A program made the position numbers and the translations under genes. From Chamaelirium japonicum (Eukaryota > Streptophyta > Magnoliopsida > Liliales > Melanthiaceae), in assembly GCA_947650365.1 (NCBI GenBank), contig OX393554.1:38218093-38282092 (forward strand): 64,000 nt of DNA, read 5' to 3'. Shown piece by piece: positions 35,370 to 47,027 of this stretch. Under the pieces are notes generated by a model. That model made no database searches. It was not told the origin of the DNA and was given only the letters and a program-made list of their open reading frames with translations. Numbering within the stretch: the first letter of the stretch is position 1; each line of letters begins with the position of its first letter.

Positions 35370-36990
35370 ATAAGATAGTCTTCACGAGTCTGATTGTTGT
35401 CTGCAATGCACTTTGACAGTGCCCAAACAACACCTCCATGGTGTTCGAAATCGTGTCTATAGCGCGCTGAAGGTGCAAAACTTTCAAATCAAATTGACTA
35501 AGTTCAAACAATGCTTAAACTTAGCAACTGGAACTTACTTCGTTAACATGTCAGAAGGATTCTCCTGTGTATGAATTTTCTTCATATAAACAACCATAAC
35601 TTTGATAGTCTTATGAACAAAATAATACTAAATATCCATATGCTTCATCTGTGAGTGATGGCTTAATCATCATTTACGAAATAGATAGCAATCTGGCTTT
35701 CAGAAAATACTACCATGCTGGGCTACGAGAGACCAAATTCACTTACAATATCTCGGAGCCAAATTGCCTCCTTGGCTGCTTCTGTTATACCCATGTACTC
35801 TTCATCTATCGTCGACAATGCAACCATGTATTATAGGAAGGTTTTCCAACCCATTGGACCATCTGCTAGTGTAAACACATAACCTATCATAGACATCCAT
35901 CATCCAGATTATCAATATAATCAGTATCAATATATCCCACCATATCTGTGATTGAATCATTTTCTCATTTAAATTGTAGACCAATATTTAATGTAACATG
36001 TAGGTACCTCAAAATCTACTTTACAGCCTGTCAGTGCTTTTTCTCAGATCGATTATGTAAGAACTAACCACACTGATCACATATACGATGTCTGGATAAG
36101 TACCGATCATCACATATATCAAACTGTCGACCGTGCATGCATACGGCACAAAATCTATATAAATATGCTCATCATCGGTGTTGGAAGACTGAATCATCGA
36201 AAACTGAAAGTGTGCAATAAGATGGATGCTAACTGGTTTTGCACCACTCATACTGTAATGAGAAACCACCTTCTCTATATGACTCCTATGTGTTAAACAA
36301 ACTATGCCACGTTTCTGATCTATAATAATTTCCATATCTAAAATTTCTCTACACTGCCAAAGTTCTTCATCTCAAATTCACCACTCAATAAAGATTTAGA
36401 ATGTCAATATTTGGCATGCTCTTGCAGTAATAAGTATGTTAGCCACATATAGAAAAAAATATATCATAGATCCGCTACGAATCTTCTTGAAATAGATGCA
36501 GTGATCATACTTACTTCTGATATATATATGATTTACCATGAATACGTCAAATATTTGTACCACTATCTTGGTGATTGATTAAGCTCATACAAAAACCTTT
36601 CTCAATCTACAACCTATGGTCCTCCTTTCCTTCCACCATGTACCCCTCGGGCTTGCATGTTGATTATCTCCTCCAAATCATCATGCAAGAACATCGCCTT
36701 TATATCGAGCTACTCTAGCTCGAGGTCAAACAATGTCACCATGGTCAACAAAATACCATTCAACACAGATAAAAATACTTCATTTTAGTCAACACTATTT
36801 TTTTTGTAAGTAGTCTTTCGCTACCAATTACACCTTGTATCGAACATTGCCTGGAGATTCCTCTTTCTTCTTATAAACCTATGTAGACGTCCTAGAAACC
36901 TTGTATCGAACATTGCCTGGAACTAGTCTGCTCTACCTCTGTAGACATCCCAGGTATCTGTAATTTCACCTACACAAGATCACCTTGACC
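35370..36990 (-). pseudogene. Copia-I pol fragment (RT to RNase H C-terminus)
   Basis: Minus-strand fragments match Copia RT and RNase H: a decayed palm in which YVDD has become YVAN (about 36438), LDMEIIIDQKRGIVCLTHR, IEKVVSHYSMSGAKPVS, PYACTVDSLIYVMIGTYPD and, near 35570-35530, KKIHTQENPSDMLTK, the usual Copia C-terminus. The loss of the catalytic aspartates and several stops show that it is inactive. A 67-base step duplication (cttgtatcgaacattgcctg at about 36836 and 36902) lies near the upstream end. Upstream RT and the whole gag-integrase part are missing here; a gag-integrase part of what may be the same family lies at 41060-42950. Confidence 0.8.
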
Positions 36991-37022
36991 TTCACTCTCA
37001 AGATCAATCTCTATCCTCTGCT

Positions 37023-37290
37023 TGTTGGAAGTAAGCAATATAGATCAAATTGCAAATTGATCATCAAACGGATCAATCATGAACACAACCACACACTCAA
37101 ACAGAAGAAGTAGCAAAGCATAAACATGAAAAATTCAAATATGATAAGAAATTACATATAAAAGAGACAAATTTATATGAAAACCCTTTGTTGACTAGAG
37201 AAAACCACAAGCGAAAATAATCAGATGATCCACTTAAAAGAGAAACCAAGAAGTTATAAGCAACGCTCAACTTCAAGGGCACATCATGTG
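37023..37290 (-). mobile_element. Copia-I LTR, partial copy
   Basis: It starts with the LTR terminus tgttggaag and shares atagatcaaattgcaaat, cggatcaatcatgaa, tagcaaagcataaac and gagaaaccaagaagttataa with the other two LTRs. It ends early, after about 265 bases. On the minus strand it abuts the RT fragment directly, with no primer-binding site or gag between. Confidence 0.65.
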
Positions 37291-38262
37291 AGACCAAGCC
37301 AAAGATCCTTTGATAAAGAAAACTGAGTAAAAAATCACCCAACCCGCCCTTTACAAGGGCACATCATGCATGCTCCCACATTGTATATGTACGCTTTAAT
37401 GACAAGGATAAACACAAATCTCTGGCACCACCAGTCGTGTGGCCGGTGGTTGGCCCAACACTATCCGGCCAGAGATCTCTATGTGCTGCTCTGAGCACCT
37501 TCACCCTCTTTTCCCCTTTCCCCCTAGGGTTAGGTTTCGTCCCCCAATCTCTTGGCCTTCTTCGATATAGCCGGCGGCTTCAGAGATGTCGGGATTTCGG
37601 ATCATGGTGTTGTGGGGTTGGGATCTGTCTCACTAGGTGTCGGGGGCACTGGAATCACGGGGGCTTCCCTTGTTTAGGTTAACGGCCTCACTTGGTGTCA
37701 GGCGGCGGGCTCTTATCTGGCGGAGTGTAGAACTGGTCCATGCGTCGATGATTTTGCCGGTGATTTTTCAGATCGCCTCCGCTGAGCAGCTCCCGGAGGC
37801 TTATGGCGGTGGCGACGGGTTTGACGACGGCAAGGGCATCCGTCTGTGATTCTTCCTCGTGTTGGCTGAGCTGTGGGAGCTGGCGGTGGTCGCCGTCTGA
37901 TGCATGTGGTGGCCGAGTTTTGATTTTTTTTTTTTTTTTTGTGTGGTTTGCTTAGTGTCCTTCCCTTTTGTAGGCTTTTGTTAGGGGTCTTCATCCCTTA
38001 TGTATGTGATCCGGCTTTCACGCCCATCGGGTACGGGCCAACGATCAAGTGGAGCGTATCCAACCTACAATGGATCCGAAGTGGGCCGGCTGATGAAAAG
38101 TGCATGACCTGAAGACAAGACAGCCGGATCCTGCCGGGTCCGAATGGGATGCTAATGTATTGGTCGGTTGGGGCCGTGGTTGTACCCGAACGGGTTCCGG
38201 GCCCAGAACTTTTGAGGATGAAACAGACCCGTTAATATTATTGCAGGCTGATTTTCAACAAA
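37291..38262. other. Unassigned GC-rich segment, possible LINE 5' part
   Basis: The words aaatctctggcaccaccag and gtggccggtggttgg near 37417-37455 recur at about 45846-45885 with a few differences, so this is a dispersed repeat start. Open frames (37437-37682 plus, 37713-37994 minus) have no recognised domain. The later part has a poly(T) run at 37927-37940. Confidence 0.3.
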
Positions 38263-38415
38263 TTTTTTTTTTTTTGAGCACCCCACAGCATCACATCTGT
38301 GGGAGGGTTAAGACAGCTCCCTACCAGTTATTAATATGATGCAAGCGGAATCAATCCCATGTATCGGGTATCAACCCCCTGAGACTTTACCAACTCACCT
38401 AGCTGGCGCTTGCAA
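38263..38415 (-). mobile_element. tRNA-derived SINE, copy 1
   Basis: On the minus strand it begins with a tRNA-like head: box A-like taggtgagttggtaaagtc and box B-like ggttgataccc. A body containing taataactggtagggagc, taaccctcccacag and gggtgctc follows, and it ends in an A run (the T run at 38263-38275 on the plus strand). The same arrangement occurs at 58536-58686 and 63177-63327. Confidence 0.65.
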
Positions 38416-39200
38416 CTTTTGGTGCTTGCCTTGAAGCCACTGATGGTCTCTGGAAATGTACCTTGAATAATTTGAGAATTCAGGAGTTTTATTACTTGTC
38501 GTCTTTCAAGTATATTGCATCCAGATAGATTCTAGGTTGTCTTGGTGGCGAAGGTGCCCCTCTATGGGGGGTGGTGGTCTTGGTGTCTGGTTGTGGTTAG
38601 TCTTGTATTCTGCCGGTGTACGGCGGTGTTGGGTGGTGTTCCTCCCCCTTTGTGGGGTGGTGGTATTCTTGTATGGCTAGTGGCCTGTCTTTGGTTAGTG
38701 CTTGTGCCGGGCTATGACGCCTCATTGGGTCCGGTGACCTCCCCTTTGAACTACCAAAAAGGATAGATTCTAGGGAGTAACAATTATTATTTTTTGATTG
38801 GCTATCAACCTAACGTCTACCCTCTAAATTGGTGCTGAAACCTAATCAAGACCATAGCCCGTAGGGGGATTTTTCTGTTCCACCACCTCTACCATTTCTA
38901 TAAGTCAGCAAATTTGTGCCCCTTCCTCCTTCGCGCACGCCTTTGTTTGAAATATCAACACCTTCCATGAATCTGTAATGATATGTGTGGAGTCTAAGCA
39001 CGGGGCGCCTCATGAAGTCTTGACTGAAGCTTACAGCCAGAAGATGAGGAAGCTGCAAAAATGTTTTGGCCAATTGGTAAAAAATTATAAATCCAATCGA
39101 TCAGTCTAGGAAATAGGTTCACTGGAAGACCGATCAAATATTGGGCAGATTGCTTGGAATTACTCGCAGCGATGTTTTCCACATGATCGGGTTAAACAAC
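38416..39200. other. Unassigned spacer
   Basis: A GT-rich segment at 38540-38720 (repeated ggtggtg and cttgt words) and ordinary AT-rich DNA. I see no gene. Confidence 0.3.
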
Positions 39201-39664
39201 CGGTCGAAGGTCTCGTCCGATTGATGATTTTGACTCCTTCAAAAATCCTATCGTTTACTGGTTCAAGGTTTTAAGCTATTGTAACCCTAAAGTACATAAA
39301 GGGTTGTGAGAGGTGTAAAGCAGCGAGGGGAAGTCATTGTTCTCTAGATTAGGGTTTTGTAATAACCTTGAGGGCTTGAGTAGGAAAAGGAGCTTATAAT
39401 CGAGCAATTTGCTCCCTTATTTCGAAGCATAGTGGAATCGGGCGTCAAGGGAGGACTTAGGCTCATTGCTGAACTTAGGCACATCTCTATCTCGTTTTCT
39501 TTGGGGTGATTTTTGTTTGCATCTTGTTTCTTCTCTTGTGTTTTGTTTGTTTGGTATGAATTGTCTAGCAATCGATTGTTTGTTCTAGCTAAGTGACGTT
39601 CATCGAGGAATACAATCACCATGTATCACACTATCAGTGGGATCCAAATAGTCGGTTCCTCATC
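39200..39664 (+). mobile_element. Copia-III LTR remnant
   Basis: Sequence immediately before a primer-binding site has LTR character (tagattagggttttgtaat, then a T-rich and TTGTTT-rich stretch). The boundary on the right is set by the primer-binding site; the left boundary is not visible. Confidence 0.45.
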
Positions 39665-39840
39665 AAATGGTATCAGATATCAAGGTTTTTATTGAAAGCA
39701 ATGATAGAAGAAGGAAAGGTGAGAATTGAGAAGTTCAATGTAATAAATATTAGATTCTAGAGGATGCAGATAGAGGAATACCATTATCAGAAGGATCTTT
39801 ATCTTCCTCTTAGAAGAAAATTGAGAAATCTAATAGTATA
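39665..39840 (+). pseudogene. Copia-III primer-binding site and gag start
   Basis: tggtatcaga at about 39668 matches the initiator-tRNA-Met primer-binding site of Copia elements. The following frame reads EEGKVRIEKFNVIN, then RMQIEEYHYQKDLYLPL, which matches the usual Copia gag start (KFNGxNFxxWKxQIEDYLxxKDLxLPL). A stop replaces the Trp codon. The match ends by about 39840. Confidence 0.7.
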
Positions 39841-41059
39841 ATACTAAAACGGAGCCCTCTCTCCCGGGTTCTGACACTAGGAGCCCTTTTAAAGACCGAA
39901 AGCCCTCTCATCCATTGTGTGAACACATTTTTTTTCTTCTTTTGCCCGATTTTGAAGAATCGTCTCCTCTCATTCCGATTTTTTTTATCCCTAATAAAAG
40001 CCCATTTACCCACCCTATTTAATTCTCTCTTTAACGTGCTCCTTTACCTCCACCGATTGACTTCTCTATCTTTAATGGTCTCTCTATATACATGCACAAT
40101 TGGTTGAAGACGATGAGAGGGTGGACCCCAGGATTTCAACCCCACTGAATCCACAACGGTGGGAACCCTAAAATGGTTTTTCTCTCCCAAGTCCCTATTG
40201 GAGGACCCTAGGATTCTACCCTATCGAATTCGTAGCAGTGGGAACCCTACATGACTTCTCTCTCCCTTCACAGGTGCGACCCATATTCAATGGGGATTTC
40301 AATAAATATTCAAAAAAATAAGAACAAAAGCAAAAATGATTTCAAACCACAAGAAAATCCATCACAAGAGCTAGAGACGGAGAACGGAGATGATCTAAAT
40401 AGAAAACTAATTATACCAAATCAAAGGTTTCTAGGAAGTGCCACAAGAGTCCTCAAAGGATCGAGGACCGATTCCAACTCGCACTAGATGATATCCTCGA
40501 TTCAAGATGAGGGAAGACAGAAAAGAGTTTTTTATTGGAGGCACAATCTAACTCCCAAAATAACTCCTCAAACTTACCCTAATGGTGAAAGGTAAGGCCT
40601 TATATGGGTGTCGCACCCAACCGTTGATAGCTATCAAATCTATCCATCCAATAATTGATATTCAGAAAAAGAAGATAAAAATTGACTTCAGCCCATGTGG
40701 TCCGGACCTATTAATGCCATGGTCCGGACCCCTTGGGGAATGGGTGGTCCTAACCCCTGTGAGAACCCAAGACCCAACGAGAACCATCTATACCATAGAT
40801 GGTCCAGAGCATCCATAAGTGGTCTGAACCTACAGTGGGAAGGGTTGTCACAACTCTTAGAAAAATTTCAAGTGTTGAGTTTCTTAATGAAAAAATTATA
40901 AATATTTCGAAAATGTATTTTTACAACATAGGAAATCTTCAAATCCGTCAAACTAGGGTTTTGAATATTATTATTATTTTGAATAGATACATATCTTGTA
41001 AAGCATGAAAGCATCAAATCTGTAAAATTACATGCAAATCGATGAAAATGATTTCACAA
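39841..41059. other. Spacer with a short direct duplication
   Basis: Two near-copies of about 65 bases, at about 40122 and 40201, share ggaccc(c/t)aggatt and gtgggaaccctaaaatgg-like words. The rest is unassigned; the long plus frames at 40582-40901 show no recognised domain. Confidence 0.35.
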
Positions 41060-42950
41060 TCAAAACAGAAAAGCTAACCAATCTTGACTTAGAAAGTATG
41101 CAACGTGCTTGCTCAGGTAAGATGTCATTCATCCTTTTAATGACACCATTATGCTGTGGTATCTTTCTAACGGTGAAGTGTCTGGTAATTCTTTTATCCC
41201 CATAGTACTTTTGAAATTCCTTTGATGTAAATCCTACCCTCTTTATCGTTGCAGAGATGTTTAAGCTTCCTGCTAGTATGCTTCTTCATCAATCTTCCAT
41301 TGCTTAAATATCTCGAATACCTCGTCTTTGGTCTTTAATATGTAGACCCAGACATTTATGGAATAGTAATCTAGAAAAAATAAAAAAGACCGTGATACTC
41401 TATTTGAAACAACTCTACGATGACCCAAAACATCCGGATGAACGTATGTAATCCAACATTCCCTTAGTACGATGAATTGTAGAACCAAACTTCACTCGAT
41501 GTTACTTTTCTAAACTTACAATGTTTACAAAAGTTAAGTTTGACGTTCTTCACACCTGAGAGTAAATCTCATTTATTTATTTCAGATAGACATAGCTCAC
41601 TCATGTGGTCCAAATGCATATGCCACAGCCGTGATGAGATTACCTCCTAATATTTTAACAAAGTAAAAATAGTTGCATTGTTTGTAACCGTGCTCCTAGA
41701 CAGAACATAGATACTTTCGATTTTGTCACCTTCATAATGATTATATTCACTTGAGATACCTTTAGGACTCTACTTTGAATGGTAAATTTGTAACCCAACA
41801 AGTCCAAAGTACCAAGAGAGATCAAATTCTTTTACAACTCTGGAACATGTCTAATATCAGTCAAAATCCCCTCAATGCTATCAAGCATACGGATCCTGAA
41901 TTCTCCTTTTCCAATCACCTTGCATGCAGCGTCATTACCTATTAAGACTGTATCACTATTCACCTCCTGATATGAAGTGAAACAGTACTGATTGAGACAT
42001 ATGTGATAGAAAGAACTATAATATAAGATTCACTTCTGATTCAGATCCTCACAAACTATTACTGACAAAGATGCATCATTTGATAGATCCTTTGCTACGT
42101 GAGCTATGTCAGACGATGCTCCAAATTGAGCATCTTATCTAGACTCATTGTTCTTCATTTTTAGCTTGAAACAATCACTTTTGATATGACCCTTCTTGTG
42201 ACAATAATAACACTCTACCTATTTTTTGATCCTAGGCTTAGATCTATGACTTACATTTGATGATCCCTTATGTTATGTCCTTATTCATTTCATAAAAAAG
42301 CCAAAACTTTCTATCTGAGAATTTTAACCCATAACTTTTTTTTTTTCTGAATTTATTAGATAGATAAGCTGCAATAGTTTCTTCTAATTCAATATATGGT
42401 ATCCTTCTCATAGAGCAAGGTAATAACTAAGTGCTCAAAATGTTTCGATAAAGAGGCTAAAAGATTAAGTGCTTTGTTTTTGTCTTTAATTTTTTTACTT
42501 ATATGTTCAGCAACTTAAAATTAATCCGACTAAATTTATTTAGATACTAGTGGATAGACGTACATTTCTTCATGTGAAACATAAAAACTATTACTTTGGA
42601 AACAATCGATTTGTCAGAGACTTCATCATGTTTCAACTTTAACGATTTGACCAAATCATTGTGTTAATTTTTTTATACGTGATATTGTGCTTGATCTGTT
42701 TCACTAAACACTATTGAATTGTACTACATGCATGGAGGTCGCACTCTTCCCGATCCATATTCGATATGTCTATATGTTTACCCTTTAGACCCTGCAAAAC
42801 TATATGTATAGATTATTAAATAAACAAACCCCTTATGTTTATTTGCCATAAGTCAAAATTGGATTTTCCATCAAACTTTTTCACGTCGAGCTTGTTATTC
42901 GACACCTTTGAAAGATTGATTTCCATTTCAATCTGATTAAAACGAAAAAC
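41060..42950 (-). pseudogene. Copia-I gag, zinc knuckle, protease and integrase relic
   Basis: Minus-strand fragments in order: gag remnants (42900-42250); a zinc knuckle CHKKGHIKSDCFKLK preceded by a Cys-containing block at about 42230-42160; the protease/integrase linker with ILTDIRHVPEL and NLISLGTLDLLGYKF (about 41880-41770); the integrase zinc region with LNFCKHCKFRKV (about 41550); the integrase core DYYSINVWVYILKTKDEVFE (about 41375-41310); and QHNGVIKRMN with RCILSKSRLV (about 41150-41070). It stops there. The RT part is not adjacent. Many frameshifts are present. A primer-binding-like tggtatcag lies next to the LTR at 42962. Confidence 0.8.
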
Positions 42951-42961
42951 TGATACCAATT

Positions 42962-43577
42962 TGTTGGGACGCTAGGCATTGACGTTGGCAAACCTTCACA
43001 ATATAGATCAGATTACAAATCGATCATCCGACGGATCAATTATAGACCACAATGATAATTTCAAGCAATAAAAGTCAAAAGCACAAAAGATGTAAAATAC
43101 AAAACATAAACACAAAAACACACGGAGAAGAGATATTTTTTATGTGGAAACCTTTTGTATGAGAAAACCACTACGCGAAGACGATCTAATATAATGGAAA
43201 AAAACAAGAAGTTATAAGCAATGCTCAACTTGAACGAGAGCACTCTAATAGCCCTGAGGTTTCTCTTCCCTTGAAGAATCTGACCAAGTCCTTCTCAAAT
43301 CATTCATGAACTATACTGAGTTTGGTCTCTCAATACCTTTTATATAGTATATAATTTATATCAAATAAGAGACCCAAATCCAAAAGGAATGGATTCTTGA
43401 AGCGTGCAAACCAATCAGTCGGCCTTAAGGTTCTATTGGTCGGTTTGGTTCTGATGTGGGAAAACAGTCACGAGTAAACCCAATCGGTCTCTAATAGAAC
43501 CGATTGATCTTTCAGAACGTACCTTCCATGTACAACTAAACTGGTCGGTTGGTTTATACTTGTCGAATGGTCGAACA
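42962..43577 (-). mobile_element. Copia-I LTR, right copy (5' LTR)
   Basis: 616 bases with TG...CA ends (on the minus strand TGTTCGACC...GTCCCAACA). On the minus strand it is followed after two bases by tggtatcag, the primer-binding site, then by gag. It is therefore the 5' LTR of a minus-strand element. A TATA-type tatatagtatata lies at about 43342-43354. Confidence 0.75.
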
Positions 43578-43584
43578 CTATGTT

Positions 43585-43990
43585 TTCCAAACCTTCAAAA
43601 TCCAGCCACAACTCAACATGGGATAATCTTCCCTTCTCACGGTTAGAACAACCCTCAGTGATTAATCAAGTGTTCAACTTGGAAGAACTCAAAGTGACAA
43701 TCTTCGATGTGAAGCCTGATGGAGCACCAAGACCCGACGGCTTCTCGATCTTCTTTTTGTAGAGGTATTGGTCTATGATTGTTAACGACTTTTTTGAGCT
43801 AAAGGTTTCCTTGAAAGTATTAACTTCTCCTGGATCATCCTGCTATCGAAATTAGGAGCCTCTTTCATCTTTGACTTCAGACTATTAGCCTTTTGAACTG
43901 TATTTATAACATTCTTACTAAAATCCTCACTGATCGTTTGACTAAGGTAGCCTTATCAAAATGGGTCTCTCAATAAATAATAGAACCTGT
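43585..43990 (+). pseudogene. LINE reverse transcriptase fragment
   Basis: Plus-strand frames read NLEELKVTIFDVKPDGAPRP, DGFSIFFL, RYWSMIVNDFFELK, then SWIILLSK-like and NCIYNILTKILTDRLTK-like blocks in other frames. This is the N-terminal RT region of plant L1-type LINEs (A-P-G-P-D-G-F, then L-N-C-I-Y-K-I-x-T-K-I-L). It begins right beside the Copia-I LTR and ends before the catalytic YADD-type motif. Confidence 0.7.
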
Positions 43991-44052
43991 TTGGGGTGTG
44001 TGCATGAAATTGGATCTTAGTAATTTTGCTGGTGCAAATAGCAACACCAAAT
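43991..44052. mobile_element. Right end of a non-autonomous DNA element (fragment)
   Basis: ttagtaattttgctggtgca followed by aatagcaacacc matches the right end of the element at 46325-47027 (ttagtaattttgtcggtaca, aatagcaaaaccc). No left part is present. Confidence 0.5.
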
Positions 44053-44055
44053 TTT

Positions 44056-44848
44056 TGTAAGGAAAATTTTATTCACATCCCAAATTAACTGGCATACCTT
44101 GTTTTCCTCCTTTTCCCCCTCCCTTTTTATTTTGACAAGTATACCCTCCTCTCCTTGATACCCCACCTGCTATCCCTCCTTTGTACCCCACATGGATCTC
44201 CTCCTTCCTCCTCTTCCCCTCCTTCCGCACAACCGATGTTGCCACCGCCTCTCCTCCTTCATCTCCTTGCCCACCGTCGGAGCGCACCACCACCTCTCCC
44301 CCCTTTCCCATTGTCTGAGCTACCACCGCGTCACCCCCCGCTCGTTGTCGGAGTCGTTATCACCTCACTTCCCCCTTCTCGTCCTCGTCTTGTTTTTCCA
44401 TCATTGGAGTCATCATTGACTTCGCTTCCCTTCTCCGTCACCCAACATGTTTGACAATTCAGTGTAAAACCTGGTATTGAACTCTGGAACATGCTGAGCA
44501 ATATTCGCAATTAACAGGGAGGGGAAGCGAAGACAACAACGTACAACTTTGAGAATGAAAAAAGAGGAGGATAAGGGAGGAAGGGGAGGGGAAGGCGTCG
44601 ACATCAAGATGGGTGCCGAAGGCGCAAGTGTAAGGTGAAGGCGTTGGGCGTATGACATGCTGGCAAGGAGTTGATAGGATATGGAGGTTTGGAAGGGATG
44701 GAGTATGGAAGGGGTGTACGAAAAAAAAAGTGCTGGGAAGATAGAATGGAGGGGTATCCTTGCCATTAAGAAAAAAGGGAATGGTTTCCCATGGAAAGTG
44801 GGGTGCACTTATCATTTTTGTGGTGTGAATAAAATTATTCTTTCACTA
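44056..44848. mobile_element. Fold-back type non-autonomous element
   Basis: The ends aaaattttattcacatccc and, reversed, aataattttattcacacca are inverted. Inside is a CT-rich left arm (44160-44420) and a GA-rich right arm (44540-44700). The six overlapping long frames here are Pro/Ser/His-rich products of composition and match no family. Confidence 0.5.
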
Positions 44849-44939
44849 CCACTTGGATTTGCGGTGAGCAGGATCAGAACACATATTTCATTGGAAGGGA
44901 ATTGCCTTTTAGCATAAAAATCAGGATAATAAAACTTTT

Positions 44940-45180
44940 GAAAATAAAGCCCTTAGCTTAGTCGCCCCGAACACCGTGGTTCGGGGTTCGACCATCGACA
45001 CCTGTTAGTTCCGTCTTTTTGGACGGTTCCGGATTGTTGAGATCTACAGGCCACCAAGAGAACCTTAGGGGGCTCCCATCATAAGGGCTGGGTGATCAAA
45101 CGGGTGGAGACAGGTGTCGCTTACCCTCCGAACCACGGTGATTCTGTGGGCGGCTATTTTAAGTCATTTGTTTTGAAAAC
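44940..45180 (-). mobile_element. MITE-like element with inverted ends, copy 2
   Basis: Inverted relative to copy 1 at 13690-13950. Shared parts include the end words aaagccctta and ttttaagtcatttg, the inverted pair accatcgacacctg and acaggtgtcg, and the core ggctcccatca. Confidence 0.6.
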
Positions 45181-45950
45181 GGTATACAAGCCTGGCAACT
45201 GGTTGTAGCGGGCCCATGTAAGAGGTCCAAAAAAGCTTAGTCAGACGCAGCCTAAGAGTGTGTCCGATTTTGTTCACCGTCTTGACAGGTGGTGAAGCAT
45301 TACCCCCCAATATGAACCATCGGAGCACATGATCTGACACCAGCGACATATGCATGCCACCGGTGATGTATGATATGTCACCGGTGACGTGGATCCATCG
45401 GTTCACATTGGAAGGCAATGTTTCACCTGTCCTGTCGGGGCACGATGAGCAAAGTATGCACCGTCCTGACAGGGCGGTGAAGCATTACCTCCCAATGTGA
45501 CCCGGGGGGTGCATATGATGTGACACCAGTGACGTATGATATGTAACCGGTGACGGTACATAGCTTTGTCATGAGGCACAAAGTTCGATGAATATCACGA
45601 TGCGGTCAGAAAAAGCCAGATGTGGACACTTGTCATGCGTCGTGATCTGTGCCTGTTGTCGTGGCACCATGAGGCATGAGTCAGGGTAAGCATGTGGGTT
45701 AACTAGCCCAAGATCATAAAAAATCCAAACCCCCCCCCCCCCCCACCCCCCAACCCCTCTTATGTATGTCCAGAGATTGTGTGTGATAAATGGATGAATG
45801 ATAAGGTTGCAGAAGGATCTTGGTGCACTAATAATGCATCCAAAATCTCTGCCACCACCAGAAGGGTGGCCGGTAGTTGGGGCTCCACATTCTGACGCTG
45901 CCCATTCACCCGGTCGGTGCCTCTGTATGTAAGCCGGTTGTCCTATATAT
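45181..45950. other. Spacer with short direct repeats
   Basis: Two copies of gtgaagcattac followed by tcccaatgtga-like sequence occur at about 45290 and 45478, each with cagcgacatatg/cagtgacgtatg and atgatatgtcaccggtgacg/atgatatgtaaccggtgacg nearby, so a segment of about 185 bases is duplicated. A C run lies at 45735-45753. No gene is seen. Confidence 0.4.
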
Positions 45951-45954
45951 ATTT

Positions 45955-46148
45955 TTTAGTTTAAACCCCTCCAAATGGAGAGAGGGTTAAACAGCCCCCA
46001 ACCAGTTTATTAAACAAAGATTAAGATATAATTAGGCTATAGATTTTTATTAAACAAAGATCAAGATACAATCGGAAAAAGAATCGACCCAAGAGACGAT
46101 CCACACCTTTAAAACGGTATGTAAGCGGCTGCTTTACCATTGAAAACT
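45955..46148 (-). mobile_element. tRNA-derived SINE with a different head
   Basis: On the minus strand a tRNA-like head (atggtaaagcagccgcttac and box B-like gggtcgattc) precedes a body whose 3' end (taaactggttgggggctgtt, then taaccctctctcc) matches the tail of the SINE at 38263-38415. It probably belongs to the same superfamily with another tRNA-like head. Confidence 0.5.
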
Positions 46149-46324
46149 ATGTTGGTCCTTTCAAACCAATTTGGCCCTACTGTTCATCGGTTGAAATTTT
46201 AGGGTTCGATTTTTTTTCCGTTTTACATCGAACATTCAAAATTTGTCAATTTCATGCATATTCTTGTAATTTGCAAATCGCCCGTCGAACCCTAAATTCG
46301 AGCAAAAATATGCGGTTAAGGTAA

Positions 46325-46712
46325 GGGTGTTGTTATTTACATCCCTACACAAATTAGTAGCACTCTTAGCTTAACAAATAAAAAATACGGATGTGTCCCC
46401 GAAGCATCCCATGTATATTGATATGCACACTGTTGTCTCGGCTACCGGAGGCGCCGGTCCCATGCATGTCCCACCATCTCATCCCCGCTTCGGCAAGCCT
46501 TGTCACCGGGTCCACCCTTCCTCTCCCTCATCCTAATTCTTCATCTTTCTCCTTCTCTTCTGTTTCATTTCTGCAAATGTGTCGTCGATCGGAGTGACCG
46601 ACATGGTGTGTTCTATGTCGATTGGAATCGACATGGAGGGAGGACACCACGTTGATCAGGAGCAACTAACAATCATGTCGGTCGCTCTCGATCGATAACT
46701 ATGCAAGAATGA

Positions 46713-46747
<35 letters not shown>

Positions 46748-47027
46748 AGAAGTAAAGAAGGGGGAGAGAGGACATGGTGATGGTGATGTGCATAGGATTG
46801 GCAGTTTCGGTGAGGCGATTAAAGTGGGGAGGAAGAGGAGGATATAGGGGAGGAGAATGACGTGACAACGATTGTGGGAGGAGCAGGGAGGAGAAGGAAG
46901 GGAAGACAAACCCTTATGTGGGGGTGCGTTATCAAAATGGGGGTAATAATAAAAATTATAATTGGATTGGGGTGTGTTCAAAATCTTGGACGGGTTAGTA
47001 ATTTTGTCGGTACAAATAGCAAAACCC
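46325..47027. mobile_element. Non-autonomous hAT-like fold-back element with TSD
   Basis: The inverted ends are gggtgttgttatttac and, reversed, gggttttgctatttgtac. The flanks taaggtaa (46317-46324) and taaggtat (47028-47035) match at 7 of 8 bases, as expected of an 8-base target-site duplication. Inside is a CT-rich left part, a run of about 32 G (46715-46746) and a GA-rich right part. No transposase is encoded. Confidence 0.65.

Noticed and set aside
37437..37994. Possible host gene in the GC-rich segment
   Set aside because: No domain, no splice structure, and its start recurs near 45850 as a dispersed repeat.
44155..44815. Several Pro/Ser-rich open frames of 75-131 codons
   Set aside because: They overlap on both strands inside a CT/GA-armed mobile element and match no family.
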